A DNA stretch of 64,000 nt from NCBI GenBank assembly GCA_031002005.1, contig JARYHS010009186.1, forward strand, positions 187,018,437 to 187,082,436, given 5' to 3'. The translations under genes and the position numbers were made by a program. Below, in pieces: positions 60,682-64,000 of the stretch. The stretch is from Vandiemenella viatica (taxonomy: Eukaryota; Arthropoda; Insecta; Orthoptera; Morabidae). The notes beneath the pieces were generated by a model that ran no database searches, was not told where the DNA came from, and saw nothing but the letters and a program-made list of their open reading frames with translations. Position 1 is the stretch's first letter. Every line of letters begins with the position of its first letter.

Positions 60682-60882
60682 GGAAATGTGCTCTGGCCTG
60701 ACATTCATAAAGGACGTGAGTTCGATTCCGGCTATCCTGATTTCAGTTTTCAATGGTTTCCCGCAATCACACAAGCGAATCGTGGGATGGTTTCTGCGAA
60801 AGGCGACGGCAGACTTCCTTTACGTTCCTTGCCCCTAATCCTCTCCCAACTCTAATGACTTTGGTGTCTACGAAGCATAATA
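60682..60882 (+). repeat. tRNA-derived SINE (family A, copy 10, diverged)
   Basis: GCTCTGGCCTGACATTC, B box GAGTTCGATTCCGG, TTTCAATGGTTTCCCGC, CTCTAATGACTTTGG and GTGTCTACGAAGCATAA follow the family order with many substitutions. Confidence 0.7.
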
Positions 60883-62984
60883 GTGCTGTTATACGTGCTC
60901 AGTATATGGCAATGTTATTAAGGTTGAGATTAGAGTGACTTGAAGTTTCGAAATTACAGTTTCTCTTTTATCACAATGGATTCTCTGAATTCTCTTATTT
61001 ACGGAAACTTCTGTAGATATTGATGCAAGTACTCACAGCAAATCTGAATGAATTGAAATGTAATGAACATGTGGGTGTTTGGTGTTTTTCGTAATTACTC
61101 AAACCAATCTGCAAACAAACGGTAAAATAGAATTTATTTTAGGAGATTTATTTCTGTGTTGCTGAATGTCGTGTAATCTAAGCAGTAATGTGATTGTTGA
61201 CAAGGGAGAGAAAGGAAATCTCGGCTTTTTCCTTGATTGATTTCTAGAAACTGGTAAAAGCCTGGTTTTAGCTAGTGTAATTCTGTTTGAATGCGGGACC
61301 CAAATAAACAGCTTCTAATCACCATGAAGATTGTTTGCCTGATTTACATTCTTCACCTTTGTATTAACTCGAAATTCTGAATAAAGACGTTAAACGAAGC
61401 GATTAAAACCGCCCATTGCAGTATAGAATTTAGTGAGTTAACTTATGGTTGTAAGGGTCGCCGGTTCAAGTCCAGGGGTGGACGATTTCGATTAAGTGTT
61501 GGGTTCATCTTGATTTGTCTTTGCTCTTAACGAGTAATACAGGAGAATACGCAATACATACAGTTGTTCTACATATATAAAGATGCAGAATAATCACTAA
61601 GAAAAACTGGCGTAATGGCTGTAAAAGTAAAATGCGATTAACGTAATACATACGTTTTCTGAATGAAATGGTGCTAAATGTTCTGAAAATGACATTTCAT
61701 ATCACACCGATCTGCACAGTAAATTATCAGAAATTGTAACTAATGCGCGAAGTAACTATCAAGCTTTTGTTCGTCTCATCCTCACCACATGTTGTGTCTG
61801 TTAGAAATTTACCGTTCTTACTGTTCGATGTGTGCCGAATATCAAATAAAATTTAGATAAACATGACGGAAATTAATTTGAGGAAAGAAGACTAAACTCT
61901 CTACAGATATATGGTATTTTTAAAAATTATTTGTGATACTTTGCACGCACGGGTGGCAATTAGCATACTTACCCATTTTTCCCTTTTCTTGTAGCCGCCT
62001 ACTTCTGCCCTCTACGAATTTTAATTTTAAATTCTTTCAGCGTTTTTGATAAATTATTCATCACTTCCATTTCGATTTTTTTTTTAAACCCTGGCTCCCT
62101 TACTTACGAGAGAAGCCTAAATTTTCCTGCAACGTTATACCTGAAATAGAGTGCCAGTTAATACTCATGGTAATATTTTTCCTTCCATGCACCACTCTTT
62201 ATTCTTCCACCAATATCTTTCCACGCCTCATCACTAGTATACGCGTTGTACACTCCCACCATTCTCTTCCCCTTTGTATTATTTTAACGTACTTACGAAA
62301 ATCTGTCAAAACCGAACACACATAAGGCCCAAATTATGTGAAACGGTGTAGTTCAGCACCATACCATCACCACTCCTCGAAACAGTCCTTTTCTCGAAAA
62401 TATCTTCTATTCATGTAAACTTAAACGGTGGAAGTAAGAACTGTTCTTAATTTTCTTTTCCCGCATTTTTCCCTCTCTTGTTCTTGCCTGTCAATCATCT
62501 TTCTTAATTCGCGAACTTCGTCATGGACGGGGAAATCAGAACTTTTTTTCTTAGATTTAGCATTTTTTTTATAACATCATTCCAGCACTCTTACGTTTTA
62601 TTGTAGTAGTTAAGACATATCTATATACTGCTCGTTTAAATTCCCTGCAGGAGTCGCACCGCCGTGTTCTAGACTGAGACACTGGGAACTCGTCCTTTCG
62701 ATTGTAACAAATTTTATTTTAGCAGAAACATGTTTGCAATAATTTACATGTATTTACCATAGTCGTTGACGTGTCTTAACGGCAGAGGTAATATAGCAGA
62801 AAGTTCTATTCACTATAAAATTCATCTTGTTACGTTGATATGATATTCAATGCGTAGCAGTCCATACTATTCAATGAATAGCAGTCGATACATCACTGTA
62901 TAAATGATGTGCGAAAAAGTAGATACTAACATCATGCTAAATTTCCTTTTCAAATTCTGGAAGCTCAGAACGTGTATAATTGTT
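60883..62984. other. No gene; one isolated B-box-like site
   Basis: GGTTCAAGTCC at 61463-61473 is a consensus B box, but the preceding bases do not form a tRNA. It may be an eroded SINE head. The rest is AT-rich with no supported feature. Confidence 0.45.
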
Positions 62985-64000
62985 CATTTGGATTCCGATA
63001 CCAGTAGAAATGAAGCAAAGATGGTATTTGTAATTACACGTGGTTGCCTACCCTGTTGATGAAATCAATATAAATATTGCTTTGTTAGTATACGATGGAA
63101 TACCCAAAAAAGGAATTATTTTTTTTAAAGCTATAAATTCTCAATTTTTTTTACAAAAAAACCTTATCTCCTTCAAAATACTCTCCATTACAACTAAAAC
63201 GTTTGTCGCACCGGTGCTTCCACTGTTCGAAACATTTTCTGTAGTCATCTTTAGAAATGGCTGACAGCTCCTCCCTTGTTTTTTTTTTCCTTGACCTCTT
63301 CAATGTTGTCAAATCAGTGTCCTTTCATGCCCCTTTTCATGCGTGGAAATAAGAAAAAGTCGCACGGAGCCAGTTCAGGCGAGTAAGGTGTGTGCAAGTG
63401 CATTGTTGTGGTGGAAGAACCAGTATCCTGTCTGCCACAAATCGGGTATTTTTTGACGAACACTGTTGCGTAATCTTCTTAAAACTTCTAATTAAAAGGA
63501 TAGATTGACGGTCTGATGTGGGAAAACAAAGTCTGAATGAACTACGCTCTTGGCATCAAAAAAGCAAATGAGCATTGTTTTGGTGTTTGATATGACTTGA
63601 GGACATTTTTTTGAACGGAGTGGTAATGACGTCTTCCATCGGCTTGACTGTTACTTTGTTTCCGGGTCGTAACCATAACACCATGACTCATAATCCGTAA
63701 CGACCTCTGACAGAAAATCTGGATCAATTTCAAGCTGTTGTTTCAAAGCACGACATGTTTAAACTCGACGTCCATTTTGATTGTCAGTCAGAGCCCGAGG
63801 AATAAATTTGGCAGCAACTCTTTTCCTTCCCAAATCTTCGGTTAAAATTCACTGAACCGAACTCCAAGATAACCCACTAATCTCGGACAGTTGATCAATT
63901 GTCTGTCGACGGTCTGAGAGCACAAGCTCACGAATTTTTTCAACATTTTCGTCGATTCGGGCAGTTGATGGACGCCCAGAACGAGGTTTGTCATCAATTG
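62985..64000 (-). pseudogene. mariner transposase, decayed and cut by the window end
   Basis: On the minus strand from 64000: IDENVEKIRELVLSDRRQTI (helix-turn-helix region), QLSEISGLSWSSVQ, RVAAKFIPRALT, then VTDYESWCYGYDPE near 63680, where the usual TGDES is altered. FHHNNALAHT near 63415 and LAPCDFFLFPRMK near 63345 follow, the latter with the third Asp of the D,D34D triad. The second Asp is Asn here. Stops and frameshifts occur throughout. The start of the gene and one terminal repeat lie outside the window; the other end is probably near 63000-63100. Confidence 0.85.

Noticed and set aside
61432..61500. Possible tRNA gene around a consensus B box
   Set aside because: Acceptor and anticodon arms do not pair; it is more likely an eroded SINE head.
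1..64000. CRISPR arrays, bacterial operons, riboswitches or origins
   Set aside because: No regularly spaced repeats with unique spacers, no clustered prokaryotic-type genes with ribosome sites, and the transposon content is that of an animal genome.

Overview
This window is non-coding-dominated eukaryotic DNA from what looks like a large-genome insect. The mix of tRNA-derived SINEs with a GTCGACGAGGCGTAAAGC-type tail, Penelope-like, RTE, CR1/Jockey-type, Helitron, mariner, hAT and Harbinger copies suggests a polyneopteran such as a locust, cricket or stick insect. That placement is inference; I cannot name the species. There are no bacterial operons, no rRNA, and no functional tRNA gene that I can defend. 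The only convincing host gene is the 3' end of a plus-strand gene at 7942-11020: three small exons with compatible phases, a stop codon at 10611 and a poly(A) signal at 10995. Its product is a Ser/Pro/Gln-rich C-terminal tail that I do not recognise.

Layout: 1-6650 holds two hAT remnants meeting tail to tail (680-2820) and a decayed minus-strand LINE with endonuclease and reverse transcriptase (3245-6650). That LINE is interrupted by a foldback element carrying hammerhead-like cores (4399-4690) and by a small mariner derivative with TA duplications (5266-5610). Next come the host exons with a LINE copy in an intron, a DUF4817-type Tc1/mariner pseudogene (11393-12435), a second copy of the intronic LINE family (14330-16052) and an internally deleted Helitron (16092-17477). 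From 17500 to 28400 there are scattered SINEs and MITEs in otherwise featureless DNA, followed by an RTE-type endonuclease fragment (28440-29495).

A complete Ty3/gypsy LTR retrotransposon lies at 30803-38000. It has 660/659-bp LTRs differing at only three positions, a 4-bp target duplication, a tRNA-Lys primer site, an intact gag, and a pol broken by three frameshifts. Gag and pol share one frame and are separated by a single UGA. After it come a MITE, a 5'-truncated LINE (40590-41700) and a large Penelope-derived palindrome (41721-42553).

43590-49225 is a nest: a hAT element of the ZBED5/SCAND3 type with an 8-bp target duplication contains a PIF/Harbinger element (TTA duplication), which in turn contains a third copy of the 14330 LINE family. 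The remainder (49234-62980) is SINEs and MITEs in DNA where I recognise nothing else. The window ends in a mariner transposase pseudogene on the minus strand (62985-64000).

There is no multi-gene pathway here. The biology is transposon insertion, nesting and decay around one fragment of a host gene. The most unusual points are the Gag-UGA-Pol arrangement, near-identical LTRs around a broken pol, hammerhead-like motifs recurring in foldback elements, the three-level nest, and a SINE family whose 10-11 copies all lie on the plus strand.
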